A DNA stretch of 64,000 nt, from the NCBI GenBank assembly GCA_905182135.1, contig CAJJAG010000001.1, forward strand, positions 186,001 through 250,000. The letters run 5' to 3'. Position 1 is the stretch's first letter. Every line of letters begins with the position of its first letter. Below are positions 27,282 through 36,304 of the stretch, one piece after another. Below the pieces are notes generated by a model. It did no database searches. It had not been told where the DNA came from and saw only the letters and a program-made list of their open reading frames with translations. A program made the translations under genes and the position numbers. The DNA comes from an uncultured Acidimicrobiaceae bacterium. Lineage in GTDB: Bacteria; Actinomycetota; Acidimicrobiia; Acidimicrobiales; UBA10347.

Positions 27282-28061
27282 ATGGCTGTTGTAATCGCTA
27301 CATGGAACGTGCAGTGGCAGTTCAACGAATGGGAAGAGCGACAACCAGCCATCGCAGCTGTACTCGGTGATCTTGATGCTGATGTCATCATGTTGCAGGA
27401 ATCTTGGCGAGGTCAGGTTGACCGATTGGCTGACGAGCTCGGCTTCCATCACATCTGGGCAGGTCATGATCCCCGCGGCGACTACGAGCGTTCGATGGGC
27501 AATGCAATTCTGAGCCGCTGGCCGATCCAGACCAACGCCCATCGGTTCCTCGCCGATGCGAAGGGCCGCGAGTACCGCACCATCGTGTTTGCCCGCATCA
27601 AGACCCCATTCGGGACCCTGCCTGCATTCACCACCCACCTCGATCATCACTTCGGCCAATCAGCCACTCGCTCATCACAGCTCGCCGCTGCCTCGGAATT
27701 CATCGAGATACATGCCAGCGGCGATCTCCCTCCGATCCTGACCGGCGACCTGAACGCCGTTCCTGAAAGTGATGAGATCCGTAAGCTCACCGGTCGCTCA
27801 ACGCCCTATGTCGACGGGCGGATCTGGACCGACGCCTGGGAACAAGTTGGCGACGGCCCCGGCATCACTTGGTCCAATACCAATCCCTACATCAACAACT
27901 CGGCGTGGCCGAACCGGCGGCTGGACTACGCTCTGATCGGCTGGCCCCGAGAAAATCGGCCGGTCGGCAATCCAACTCGAGCCTGGATGTTCGGCATTGA
28001 ACCTATCGACGGCATCGTCGCCAGCGACCACTACGGCCTCGCCGTTGAGATCCACACGTAG
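27282..28061 (+). CDS. Endonuclease/exonuclease/phosphatase family protein
   Basis: 259 aa from ATG 27282, 2 bp after the MFS stop; open frame upstream belongs to an overlap with the MFS gene and is not real. Key EEP motifs are ATWNVQW (metal/substrate Asn), IMLQE (metal Glu), TTHLDHH, TGDLNAVPES (catalytic Asp-Asn) and the final SDHYGLAVEI. The fold hydrolyses phosphodiesters in nucleic acids, lipids or sugars. No signal peptide is seen, so it should be cytoplasmic. Confidence 0.87.
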   Translation: MAVVIATWNVQWQFNEWEERQPAIAAVLGDLDADVIMLQESWRGQVDRLADELGFHHIWAGHDPRGDYERSMGNAILSRWPIQTNAHRFLADAKGREYRTIVFARIKTPFGTLPAFTTHLDHHFGQSATRSSQLAAASEFIEIHASGDLPPILTGDLNAVPESDEIRKLTGRSTPYVDGRIWTDAWEQVGDGPGITWSNTNPYINNSAWPNRRLDYALIGWPRENRPVGNPTRAWMFGIEPIDGIVASDHYGLAVEIHT

Positions 28062-28262
28062 ACAGCGTTCCGTCGCTCCGGGCGTCATCCGAAAGGGCGA
28101 CCTACTCGGTTGGGTTGCTAAGTAATCTCCAACGAGCATTGATTTGCCCCTCTGCAGCTTCGGCTCGAAGCTGACCAGCGCGTGGAAACCAATCCACGAA
28201 ATCGACCGATAGGGGAGACAGTTCGAATGCTAAATCGGCACTACTCGCACACACTGCTCGAG

Positions 28263-29393
28263 CTAGCCAGCCTTGGGTTCACGAGGTAGACCGAGGAGGC
28301 GTTCGCCGATCAGGTTGCGCTGAATCTCACTGGTGCCGCCAGCAACCCGCATGCCTGGCGCATACAGAAAGTCTTCGGCCACTTGCTCATCGGCCAAGAC
28401 CGTCGCTGCTGGCCCCATGCCATCGAGCCGCGCTCGAGTACGTTCGGTCGAAAATTCAGTGTTGCCAAGCTTGACCAATGGTCCGAGTTTCGGATCGCCC
28501 TCGCTGCGATCAAGCAGCTGGCGCAGCGCCCCCGCTTTGACTCGGGTTCGCATGATTCGATCTCGGTGCACGGGGTCGGTGCTGTCATCGATCGTGTCGA
28601 TCAGCCGTTGGGTGGCACGCTCGAGGCCAATTCCAGCTGCACCTACTTCGGCTCGCTCGTCACCGAGCACCGACGTGGCAACACCCCAGCCGCCGTGCAG
28701 GGGCCCAAGCAGATCGGCCTTGGCCACCGGTGCGTCGTCCAGGAAGACCTCGCAGAACTCGTGATCTCCGGTCATCTGCTTAAGTGGCCGCACATCAATA
28801 CCTGGGCCGTGCATATCGAACAGGAAGAAGGAAATGCCGCTGTGGCCCGGTTCTTCCGGATTGGTGCGGGCCAGCAGAATTCCGTGATCGGCTAGTTGCG
28901 CTGTCGAGGACCACACCTTTTGCCCACTAACCTGCCATTCGTCGCCATGGTCCTCGGCCCTGGTCGAGAGGCTGACCAGGTCGGACCCACTGCCTGGTTC
29001 GCTGAAGAGCTGACACCACAGAATCTCGGCTGCCAGGGTCGCTCGGAGATACTTCTGCTTCTGCTCTTCGGTGCCGTACTTAAGGATCGCTCCGCCGGCC
29101 AGCACGAAACCCTGAAAGTTCATGTATGGCGAGATTTCGGCACGAGCGCACTCTTCGCTCCAGACCAACCGGAACTCAGGGCCATAGCCCTGGCCGCCGT
29201 ACTCCTTTGGCCATGACACCCCGGCGAAACCGCTGGCAAACATGTGTTGTTGCCAGGCCTTAGCTTCGTCGTACATGGCCGGGGGCATGATCGCCCCAAA
29301 AGCGCGGCAGGCAATGCCATCGGTCTTCGCTTCGCTGATGAAGTCGGCTGCCCGACGCCGAAACTCGTCGATGGTTGGAGCGTCAGGTGCCAT
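28263..29393 (-). CDS. Acyl-CoA dehydrogenase family protein
   Basis: 376 aa from ATG 29393. Standard features are GFAGVSWPKEYGGQGYGPEF, the FAD-contact stretch LWCQLFSEPGSGSDLVSLST, VSGQKVWSSTAQLADHGILL and the C-terminal RVAGGTSEIQRNLIGERLLG. It catalyses alpha,beta-oxidation of an acyl-CoA with electrons to ETF. In actinobacteria similar proteins often act in sterol or branched-chain breakdown as heteromers, but no partner subunit is adjacent here. It is divergent from the siroheme operon. Confidence 0.92.
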   Translation of the reverse strand: MAPDAPTIDEFRRRAADFISEAKTDGIACRAFGAIMPPAMYDEAKAWQQHMFASGFAGVSWPKEYGGQGYGPEFRLVWSEECARAEISPYMNFQGFVLAGGAILKYGTEEQKQKYLRATLAAEILWCQLFSEPGSGSDLVSLSTRAEDHGDEWQVSGQKVWSSTAQLADHGILLARTNPEEPGHSGISFFLFDMHGPGIDVRPLKQMTGDHEFCEVFLDDAPVAKADLLGPLHGGWGVATSVLGDERAEVGAAGIGLERATQRLIDTIDDSTDPVHRDRIMRTRVKAGALRQLLDRSEGDPKLGPLVKLGNTEFSTERTRARLDGMGPAATVLADEQVAEDFLYAPGMRVAGGTSEIQRNLIGERLLGLPREPKAG

Positions 29394-29512
29394 AACGAAA
29401 CGCTAGTCGTTACATACGTCACGTCCCTTTTTGGGAGAAACCGGTTGCGTCGCGGCTTCTGGCGGAATAGGTTCACGAGCTAATCCCGACTAACCCGATC
29501 GGAATTATAGAG

Positions 29513-29534
29513 TATGTCCGTACAAATGGACATA
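29513..29534. promoter_or_regulatory. Inverted repeat upstream of the siroheme/sulfite reductase operon
   Basis: TATGTCC (29513-29519) and GGACATA (29528-29534) form perfect 7-bp arms with an 8-nt spacer, ending 21 bp before the preferred GTG start. A regulator binding site for sulfur or nitrogen control is likely; the regulator is not in the window. Confidence 0.5.
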
Positions 29535-29555
29535 AACATCTGGGAGACCTGCACC

Positions 29556-30269
29556 GTGACAGCCCATGCCAACCTCCAAAATTCGTACCCGGTGCAACTA
29601 CGCATTAAGGGGCGCCAAGCCCTTGTTGTTGGTGCAGGCAATATTGCTGTGCGCAAGATCCAAGGGCTGTTGCGAGCTGGCGCTGATGTCACTGTCATCG
29701 CTCCATGGATCCATCCCCTCATCTCTGCGCTGCCCGTTGACATTGTCGAACGCACATATCTCGATGGCGAAGCGGGTAACTACCAACTGGTCATCACCTG
29801 CACCGATGACCGGCTTGTGAATCGCCAGGTGTTCCGGGACGCCGATGCAGCGGGGGTGTGGGTGAACTCGGCTGACGATCCCGTGAACTGCAGCTTCATC
29901 CTTCCTGCCGTCGCCCGTCAGGGTGATCTGACCCTGACCATCTCGACCAACGGTAAGAGCCCCGCCATGGCTACATGGCTGCGCCGTAAGTTCGAGGCCG
30001 AGTTCGATGAACGTTATGACCGCTTGATGGACCTGCTCGTCGAGGTCCGCGCCGAAGCACGTTATGTGCTGGGCACGAGCGAGGTCGCAGGATGGAACGA
30101 GGCGCTAGACGACGGCATCTTTGAACTCGTGGCTTCCGGCGAGGTCGACGCAGCTCGCCAGCAGCTCCGGTCAAGCATCGGTCTCGATGCGCACCCTGCC
30201 CCACCAACCAGGTCTTCTGTGCTCCGTGCCAACGGGTCGGCGAACCTTGAGCCGAAGGTCACAGCATGA
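29556..30269 (+). CDS. Precorrin-2 dehydrogenase / sirohydrochlorin ferrochelatase (CysG N-domain, Met8-like)
   Basis: 237 aa from GTG 29556, with GGGAG about 10 nt upstream; an ATG at 29514 would start inside the inverted repeat and is less likely. The NAD-binding motif is RQALVVGAGNIAVRKIQGLL, then VNSADDPVNCSFILPAVARQ and TLTISTNGKSPAMATWLRRK, typical of the siroheme synthase N-terminal domain. It oxidises precorrin-2 and inserts iron to give siroheme. Its stop overlaps the ATG of the methyltransferase gene (ATGA). The product serves the sulfite/nitrite reductase two genes on. Confidence 0.92.
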   Translation: MTAHANLQNSYPVQLRIKGRQALVVGAGNIAVRKIQGLLRAGADVTVIAPWIHPLISALPVDIVERTYLDGEAGNYQLVITCTDDRLVNRQVFRDADAAGVWVNSADDPVNCSFILPAVARQGDLTLTISTNGKSPAMATWLRRKFEAEFDERYDRLMDLLVEVRAEARYVLGTSEVAGWNEALDDGIFELVASGEVDAARQQLRSSIGLDAHPAPPTRSSVLRANGSANLEPKVTA

Positions 30270-31150
30270 CGGTGCATCTTGTCGGGGCTGGCCCTGGTGA
30301 TCCTGAACTGATCACCGTCAAGGCAGCGCGCTTGCTCGGCCGGGCCGATGTTGTGGTCTATGACCGTCTGGTCTCCGCCGAAATCCTGGCGATGGCTGCG
30401 CCATGGGCCGAGCTCATCAACGTCGGCAAGGACCCCAACGGCGAGCGGACAACACAGGACCAGATCAACGCCATCCTGATCCACCGCGGCCGCCAGCACG
30501 ACACCATCGTGCGGCTAAAGGGTGGTGACCCGTTCGTGTTTGGCCGCGGCGGCGAAGAGGCCATTGCACTCGAGACTGCAGGTATATCCGTTGCTGTCGT
30601 CCCTGGCATCACCTCGTCGATCGCCGGCCCAGCGTTGGCCGGTATCCCGGTTACGCACCGCAATGTTTCGAGCGCCTTCACCGTCGTGACGGCCCACGAA
30701 GACCCCAACAAGGCCGATGGGCTGAACTGGCAGGCACTTGCGCAGCTGAACACCACGCTCGTTGTGCTGATGGGCGCTCGTCGAACGGTTCAGATTCGCG
30801 AGCGTCTTCTGGCAAGTGGCATGAGCCGCGACACGCCTGTCGCGATCATCTACTCCGCCAGCACACCTGACCAGACCGTGGACCGGCTGCCCTTGCACCG
30901 CCTCGGTGAATACCCCGTGCCCAACCCCGCCGTCATCGTCATTGGTCAGGTCGCAGCCGCATCTGTCATCACCGGATTACCCGGAAGAGATCTAACCGAG
31001 ACGGACCACCTAGGCGCCAAGGACGACCCACAGACAAGACAAAGTCCCCGGGACCGTCGACCCGCACAGCTCACGAAGGATTTTGGCCGAGGAACGAGTC
31101 CAAAATCCGGACTACCCGGACTACCTATCGTTCAAGGAACAACCTCATGA
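30266..31150 (+). CDS. cobA: Uroporphyrinogen-III C-methyltransferase with unusual C-terminal tail
   Basis: 294 aa. It begins VHLVGAGPGDPELITVKAAR and has YDRLVS, the VRLKGGDPFVFGRGGEEA SAM-binding loop, VVPGITSSIAGPALAGIPVT and VVLMGARR, all standard for SUMT. It makes precorrin-2 for siroheme. The core ends near residue 240 (VIVIGQVA); the remaining ~54 residues are charged, low in hydrophobics and not typical of the family. They are partly encoded by two tandem copies of CCGGACTAC (31107-31124). The start overlaps the upstream stop, and its own stop overlaps the ATG of the reductase gene. Confidence 0.92.
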   Translation: MTVHLVGAGPGDPELITVKAARLLGRADVVVYDRLVSAEILAMAAPWAELINVGKDPNGERTTQDQINAILIHRGRQHDTIVRLKGGDPFVFGRGGEEAIALETAGISVAVVPGITSSIAGPALAGIPVTHRNVSSAFTVVTAHEDPNKADGLNWQALAQLNTTLVVLMGARRTVQIRERLLASGMSRDTPVAIIYSASTPDQTVDRLPLHRLGEYPVPNPAVIVIGQVAAASVITGLPGRDLTETDHLGAKDDPQTRQSPRDRRPAQLTKDFGRGTSPKSGLPGLPIVQGTTS

Positions 31151-32946
31151 CACTCACCGAAACCCGCCCATTCCAGCCCACGCCTCATGTGGCTGACGCT
31201 GGCATTCGGGCTGACATTGATAAGTTCCGCGACATGCTGACTGGTTATCGAGCGGGGACCGTCGACGATGACGTCTTCCGCGTCTTCCGCCTGACCAACG
31301 GCATCTATGGGCAGCGCCAAGGTGGTGAGAATCACATGGTTCGCGTCCGTGTCCCCTATGGCAAAGTGTCAGCCGACCAGCTCGACATGTTGGCCATGGT
31401 CGTCGAGAAATACAGCCGAGGATGGGGCCACATCACGACCAGGCAGAACCTACAGATGCACTATGTGCAGCTCGACCAGATCCCGGAAGTACTCGAACAT
31501 CTAGGGTCGGTCGGCTTGACCAGCCGTGAGGCATGCGGCGACACCGTGCGCAATGTGCAGGGCTGCCACCTGGCCGGAGCGTGTCCATTCGAAGTTCTCG
31601 ACATCACGGCGTGGGCTGACGCAACGAACAACTATCTGCTGCGCAACCCCATCGGTCAGCGGCTGGCTCGCAAGTTCAAGATCAACTTCTCTGGGTGCGA
31701 AACTGACTGCGGCCAGGCCATGTTCAACGACGCCGGTGTGATCGCTACAACCCGCAGGCTCGACGACGGTTCTATCGAAGCTGGCTTCCGGATATACATC
31801 GCAGGTGGCTTGGGAGCGAACCCCCACGCTGCGCTTGCACTGGAAGATTTCACGCCACGCGAACTACTGCTTCCGACGATCGAGTCCATCCTGCGGGTGT
31901 TCGAGCAAACCGGCAATCGCGACAACAAGCTACGAGCGCGAATGAAGTGGGTTGTCGACGAACTCGGTTTCGACGAGGTGCAGCGCCGCGTGCTGACACA
32001 GCGTCATCTATTACCAGCTTCGGCAACCTGGCCTGGAGGCATCCCCGAGGAAGTAGTCCTCTATGGCGACGCTCCAGCCGGGCGCGACATGACCCAGCAG
32101 GCAACACCCGTCGGGCACGGCGTGTCGGTCGGCTTGGGCGGAAGTTCGCCCTACGGGCGATGGGAGTCAGCCAACGTCGTCCGAGGCATCGCCAAATCGA
32201 CTGTGTCGGCCTATGCCTGGTGCCGTCTGGGCGACATCACCGCAGCCCAGTTCCGAGGCGTGGCGCAGATCATTCGCGACTTCAAGGTTGACGTGCGGGT
32301 ATCGAACCGGCAGAACTTCGTGGTCCGTGGGCTCAGCGAAGGCCAGCTTCCCTCGCTCTATGAACGGTTAGCAGAACTCGACATGGCCCAGCCTGGCGCA
32401 GAGCTAAGCCGAGACGTCGTGTCGTGCCCTGGCGCCGACACCTGCGGACTCGCCGTGACACAGTCACGTGGCCTCGCTGATGCCATTGGTGCCCAACTCG
32501 AGGCCGAGGGTTTGGCCGAAGTCGGCGGTGTACGCATCAACATCTCTGGCTGTATGAACTCGTGTGGGCAACACCACATCGCTGACATTGGCTTCTTCGG
32601 AATCGAGCGCCGCGCTCATGGCCAGCCAGCTCCTGGGTATCAGATGTTGCTCGGCGGCTTCGTCGGTCAAGAGACGATCCATTTCGGTGACAAGGCACTG
32701 CGACTGCCTGCGAAGACGGCACCTGAGGCAGCCGCCCGAGTCCTTCGACGCTTTACCGACGAACGAGATGCCGGCCAGTCCTTCCGTAGCTGGATGGACC
32801 GCGTCGGCGGCGCCCGCGAGATCGCCAAGGGTCTCAAGGATCTCGATCTCTTCCCCAAACTCGATGTGGACCCCAGTTTCTACGTCGACTTCGACGAGAC
32901 CGGGCCATACGTCGCCGAAATCGGCATCAGTGAATGCGCTACCTGA
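31147..32946 (+). CDS. Ferredoxin-type nitrite/sulfite reductase (siroheme, 4Fe-4S)
   Basis: 599 aa from ATG 31147. It has two pseudo-symmetric ferredoxin-like and siroheme domains: GWGHITTRQNLQMHYVQL near residue 95, ACGDTVRNVQGCHLAGACPF, and in the second half CPGADTCGLAVTQSRG plus INISGCMNSCGQHHIADIGF, which supply the four Cys for the coupled 4Fe-4S/siroheme centre. It reduces sulfite to sulfide or nitrite to ammonia with six electrons. The DUF4202-MetZ neighbours favour sulfite. It overlaps the cobA stop by 4 bp. Confidence 0.92.
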   Translation: MTLTETRPFQPTPHVADAGIRADIDKFRDMLTGYRAGTVDDDVFRVFRLTNGIYGQRQGGENHMVRVRVPYGKVSADQLDMLAMVVEKYSRGWGHITTRQNLQMHYVQLDQIPEVLEHLGSVGLTSREACGDTVRNVQGCHLAGACPFEVLDITAWADATNNYLLRNPIGQRLARKFKINFSGCETDCGQAMFNDAGVIATTRRLDDGSIEAGFRIYIAGGLGANPHAALALEDFTPRELLLPTIESILRVFEQTGNRDNKLRARMKWVVDELGFDEVQRRVLTQRHLLPASATWPGGIPEEVVLYGDAPAGRDMTQQATPVGHGVSVGLGGSSPYGRWESANVVRGIAKSTVSAYAWCRLGDITAAQFRGVAQIIRDFKVDVRVSNRQNFVVRGLSEGQLPSLYERLAELDMAQPGAELSRDVVSCPGADTCGLAVTQSRGLADAIGAQLEAEGLAEVGGVRINISGCMNSCGQHHIADIGFFGIERRAHGQPAPGYQMLLGGFVGQETIHFGDKALRLPAKTAPEAAARVLRRFTDERDAGQSFRSWMDRVGGAREIAKGLKDLDLFPKLDVDPSFYVDFDETGPYVAEIGISECAT

Positions 32947-32998
32947 CCGCGCTCGTACAGGATTTGTGCACCTGGGGTCAGACCCCCTGGCAGCAGCG

Positions 32999-33598
32999 AT
33001 GAATCCCCAGTTGGCATCGACGATTGCGGCAATCGACGACGCAAATCGTCAGGACCCCAACAACCTTAATGGGCAGCCCCTTGCCATGGTTCAAGGTCAG
33101 GCGGGCAGCCGATGGCTGGATGAACTATGTGCCACCCCACGCGATGAGTTGCGGCTGGCGGTGCGGGCCCACCATTTGCGCCGATGGGAGTTGAAGCGCG
33201 TCGACTATCCCGAAGGCCGTTCGGGATACCTGCGGTGGCGCCGAGCGAACAAAGCTCACCAGGCAGACTCCCTTGCGTCGCTAATGCAGGAAGATGAATG
33301 GCCCGAATCGTCGATCGAACTCGCCCGGTTGCTGCTCGGGCGCACCAAGCTGCGCACTGACCTAGATACCCAAACACTCGAAGACGCTGCATGCCTTGTC
33401 TTTTTGGAAACCCAGTTCGAAGCCATGACAGAGCGCACCGAACACAAACACCTGGTTTCGATCGTTGCCAAGACACTGAACAAGATGAGTCCCGGAGCGG
33501 TTATACTGGCCGGTTCAATCGGCCTCTCGACCACATCCCGGGCCCTTTTGGCCGATGCTTTTGCATCAGTAGGTGACGAGGTTCTTGATGACGACTGA
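32999..33598 (+). CDS. DUF4202 domain-containing protein
   Basis: 199 aa from ATG 32999, which gives the usual family start (LASTIAAIDDANRQDPN); in-frame GTGs at 32966 and 32930 are possible. Conserved DUF4202 marks are VRAHHLRRWELKRVDYPEGR, GYLRWRRANKAHQ and LVFLETQFEAMTERTEHKHL. Several His, Arg and Asp positions hint at a metal-dependent helical HD-like fold, but the function is unknown. Its regular place next to sulfite reduction genes, here too, suggests a role in sulfur assimilation. It overlaps metZ by 11 bp. Confidence 0.87.
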   Translation: MNPQLASTIAAIDDANRQDPNNLNGQPLAMVQGQAGSRWLDELCATPRDELRLAVRAHHLRRWELKRVDYPEGRSGYLRWRRANKAHQADSLASLMQEDEWPESSIELARLLLGRTKLRTDLDTQTLEDAACLVFLETQFEAMTERTEHKHLVSIVAKTLNKMSPGAVILAGSIGLSTTSRALLADAFASVGDEVLDDD

Positions 33599-34772
33599 AC
33601 GCGAACTTCACGAGGCCACCCTGCTCGTACGCGGCGGATTGCAGCGAACAGGTTTCGACGAGACCGCCGAGGGCCTGTTCCTTACGTCGGGTTATGTCTA
33701 CAGCAGCGCGGCCGAGGCCGAGGCTGCCTTTGCTGGTGAACACGACCGCTATATCTACTCTCGCTACGGCAACCCGACTGTTTCTATGTTCGAGGAACGA
33801 TTGCGCCTGATCGAAGGCGCCGAATCCTGCATGGCCACAGCAAGTGGCATGGCTGCGGTGTTCGCATCACTCGCTTCGTTTGTCTCTGCAGGCGACAAGG
33901 TCGTGGGTTCTCGGGCGTTGTTTGGCTCTTGCCACGTGATCATGAGCGAGATTCTGCCTCGGTTTGGTGTCGAGACCATCCAGGTCGATGGCACCTCGCT
34001 CAACGAGTGGGAAGAAGCACTTGCCGGGGGCGCACGGGCCGTCTTTCTGGAGACGCCGTCAAACCCTGGGCTCGAGATCATCGACCTCGCGGCGGTGTCC
34101 GAGATGGCTCACGCCGCCGGCGCCCTCGTGATCGTCGACAACGTGTTCGCCAGCCCCATCCTTCAGAAGCCACTCGACTTTGGTGCTGACGTCGTCGTCT
34201 ACTCGGCAACCAAACACATCGACGGACAGGGCCGCGTCCTTGGTGGCGCCGTGCTCAGCACCAAGCAGTTCGAGACGGACTATCTAAAGCCGTTCACTCG
34301 CCACACCGGGCCAAGCCTCAGTCCGTTTAATGCGTGGGTCCTCGTCAAGGGACTCGAAACTCTTCGTCTTCGAGTCGACGCTATGAGCCGCTCGGCGCAA
34401 ACATTGGCTGAGCAACTCGAACAGCACTCGGCAATTGCCCGCGTCGGCTATCCAATGTTGGCATCGCACCCGCAGTTCGAACTGGCGAAACGGCAAATGA
34501 GCGCTGGCGGCACGATCCTGACGATCGATGTCGGCAACAAACAAAACGCCTTCGCGTTCATGGACGCTCTACAACTATTCGATATCTCGAACAACGTCGG
34601 CGACTCTAAAAGCCTGGCCACACACCCGGCCACCACCACGCACCGCCGTATCGGGGCCGAGGGCCGAGCGCTCGTTGGTATCGGCGATGGCATGATCCGG
34701 CTCAGCATCGGTCTCGAAGACCCACAGGATCTCTACACCGACCTCGACACTGCCCTCACCCACCTCCCGTAG
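33588..34772 (+). CDS. metZ: O-succinylhomoserine sulfhydrylase
   Basis: 394 aa from ATG 33588. PLP fold type I, Cys/Met metabolism family: YIYSRYGNPTVSMFEERLRL, MATASGMAAVFASLASFVSA, FLETPSNPGLEIIDLAAVSE, the PLP Lys in VYSATKHIDGQGRVLGG and SLATHPATTTHRR. The RGG/Q start and the length fit MetZ rather than MetB. It makes homocysteine from sulfide and O-succinyl- (or O-acetyl-) homoserine, consuming the sulfide made by the reductase two genes upstream. It ends the operon. Confidence 0.9.
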   Translation: MTTERELHEATLLVRGGLQRTGFDETAEGLFLTSGYVYSSAAEAEAAFAGEHDRYIYSRYGNPTVSMFEERLRLIEGAESCMATASGMAAVFASLASFVSAGDKVVGSRALFGSCHVIMSEILPRFGVETIQVDGTSLNEWEEALAGGARAVFLETPSNPGLEIIDLAAVSEMAHAAGALVIVDNVFASPILQKPLDFGADVVVYSATKHIDGQGRVLGGAVLSTKQFETDYLKPFTRHTGPSLSPFNAWVLVKGLETLRLRVDAMSRSAQTLAEQLEQHSAIARVGYPMLASHPQFELAKRQMSAGGTILTIDVGNKQNAFAFMDALQLFDISNNVGDSKSLATHPATTTHRRIGAEGRALVGIGDGMIRLSIGLEDPQDLYTDLDTALTHLP

Positions 34773-35175
34773 GCGCACCTTTTGTCGGGGGCTAGGCACA
34801 AAAACGCACGCTATCCCGCACAGATCAAGCGGTTCAGATGGCGGGGACATCGTGCCAAACTCATGGCCCCAATCCCGGTCCAACCGCCTAGCGACGAACT
34901 CGATCTCACTAGAGACGTTCGACTTTTATCAGTTCTGGTCAGCCACTCGAGCGCGATGGTGAATCAAAGCGTGTGCGGCAATACCAAACCGTTCGCGGTG
35001 GCTGGTGTGGATGATGACCACCGACCTGCCTTGATACGGCTCGGACATAGACGGCGCAGGCAAAAACGGATTCTGTTCGCACAAGCTGATCGCTAGCGCG
35101 GCCGGTCTCGCCCACTCGCTGTGCTCCATCTGAGGCCCGCCCCGAGACAGTTCGTAGACCAGTAGGGTCCGCACC
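34773..35175. other. 403-bp gap; one unrecognised minus-strand ORF
   Basis: A minus-strand frame of 82 codons (34929-35177, starting MVRTLLVYELSRGGPQMEHS) is open but shares its start with the divergent F420 oxidoreductase start and has no ribosome site I can support. No RNA gene or clear terminator is visible. Confidence 0.3.
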
Positions 35176-36084
35176 ATGGATATCGGAATCAATGGCTCTG
35201 GCCTTCTTGCCAACCCTGCACTCGGCGCTCTCAACGCCGACCTCGCTTCGGCCGAAGACGATAATTTTGCGTCATATTGGCTGGCTCAGACTGGTGGCGT
35301 CGATGCACTCACTGTTTTTGCCGCCCGCGGCGCAACCGGATCCGACATGAAGCTGGGCACCGCCGTTATCCCTACCTGGACAACCCATCCACAGGTCTTG
35401 GCAGGCCAAGCAATGACGACCCAGGCCGCTATCGACGGTCGATTGGTGCTGGGCCTTGGACTGGCACACGAACCATCGGTCACAGGTCGATGGAAGATGA
35501 AGTGGGAACGTCCCGTCCGCCAAATGATGGACTTTCTCGATGTGCTACAGCCACTCATAAGCGACGGCATCGTGGATCACGACGGCCACTTCTGGAGCTA
35601 CGAGGGTGCTATGCCATTGCTCGACACTCCGACCCCCAAGGTCATGATCGCTGCACTCGGCGAGCAGATGCTCAAGCTGGCGGGTGCACGCACCGACGGC
35701 ACGATCCTGTGGTGCGTTGGCCCGAAGACCATCGCCAACCACATTGCCCCTGTAATTAATGCAGCTGCCGACAAGGCCGGGCGCGACAAGCCCTCCATCG
35801 TGTGTTCGATCCCGGTGTGGGTGACCGACGAACCAAAGCCAGCGCGCGACTTTCTGGGCCAAATCTTGTCGATCTATGCCGAACTTCCTAGCTACCGACG
35901 CATGCTCGATATCGAAGGCCTACACGGACTCGGTGAGCTCTCACTCGTTGGCACCGAAGCTGAAGTTACCGAACGCATCGCCGAGATCGCAGTATCTGGC
36001 GCCACTGATTTCACAGCGGTGCCCATGGGCGGGAATCCTGACGAGATCGAGCGCACTCGCGAAGTCCTTCGCATCGCCCGCTAA
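35176..36084 (+). CDS. LLM-class F420-dependent oxidoreductase
   Basis: 302 aa from ATG 35176. The luciferase-like barrel shows SYWLAQTGGVDALTVFAARG, KLGTAVIPTWTTHPQVLAGQ, RLVLGLGLAHEPSVTGRWKM, PTPKVMIAALGEQMLKLAGA and DGTILWCVGPKTI, typical of F420-dependent members such as the MSMEG_4879/Rv-type group. The substrate is unknown. It is a single gene with no same-strand partner within 200 bp. Confidence 0.9.
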   Translation: MDIGINGSGLLANPALGALNADLASAEDDNFASYWLAQTGGVDALTVFAARGATGSDMKLGTAVIPTWTTHPQVLAGQAMTTQAAIDGRLVLGLGLAHEPSVTGRWKMKWERPVRQMMDFLDVLQPLISDGIVDHDGHFWSYEGAMPLLDTPTPKVMIAALGEQMLKLAGARTDGTILWCVGPKTIANHIAPVINAAADKAGRDKPSIVCSIPVWVTDEPKPARDFLGQILSIYAELPSYRRMLDIEGLHGLGELSLVGTEAEVTERIAEIAVSGATDFTAVPMGGNPDEIERTREVLRIAR

Positions 36085-36117
36085 GCCAGCGCTGCTGTTC
36101 CGCTCCTGGAGCACTGC

Positions 36118-36243
36118 CTAGCGTTCGTCAAGAACAGGTTTCGCGCTCACCTCGAACTCGGCCCCAACTCCATCGCGCCGCACCATCGGGACACCGTGAT
36201 GATTGCTGACGGGGAAACCACCGCCGCAGCCGCCAGTTCTCAT
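36118..36243 (-). CDS. Possible 41-aa ORF, unrecognised
   Basis: ATG 36243 opens a frame beginning MRTGGCGGGFPVSNHHGVPM and ending in TAG at 36118, with composition like a real protein. There is no clear ribosome site and no family was recognised. It may be a gene remnant in the 220-bp gap before the PhyH gene. Confidence 0.2.
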   Translation of the reverse strand: MRTGGCGGGFPVSNHHGVPMVRRDGVGAEFEVSAKPVLDER

Positions 36244-36304
36244 GATCAAACGCAATAGTCTGCACGGGTTTCCCTATCAGGCAGCCGCGATCTAGCCTCT
36301 GGCC

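Noticed and set aside
32564-32998. Long N-terminal extension of the DUF4202 protein
   Set aside because: It is an out-of-frame overlap with the sulfite reductase gene and has no family resemblance.
34929-35177. 82-codon minus-strand ORF before the F420 oxidoreductase
   Set aside because: No family, no ribosome site, and it would share its start region with the divergent, well-supported gene; kept only as a note in the gap entry.
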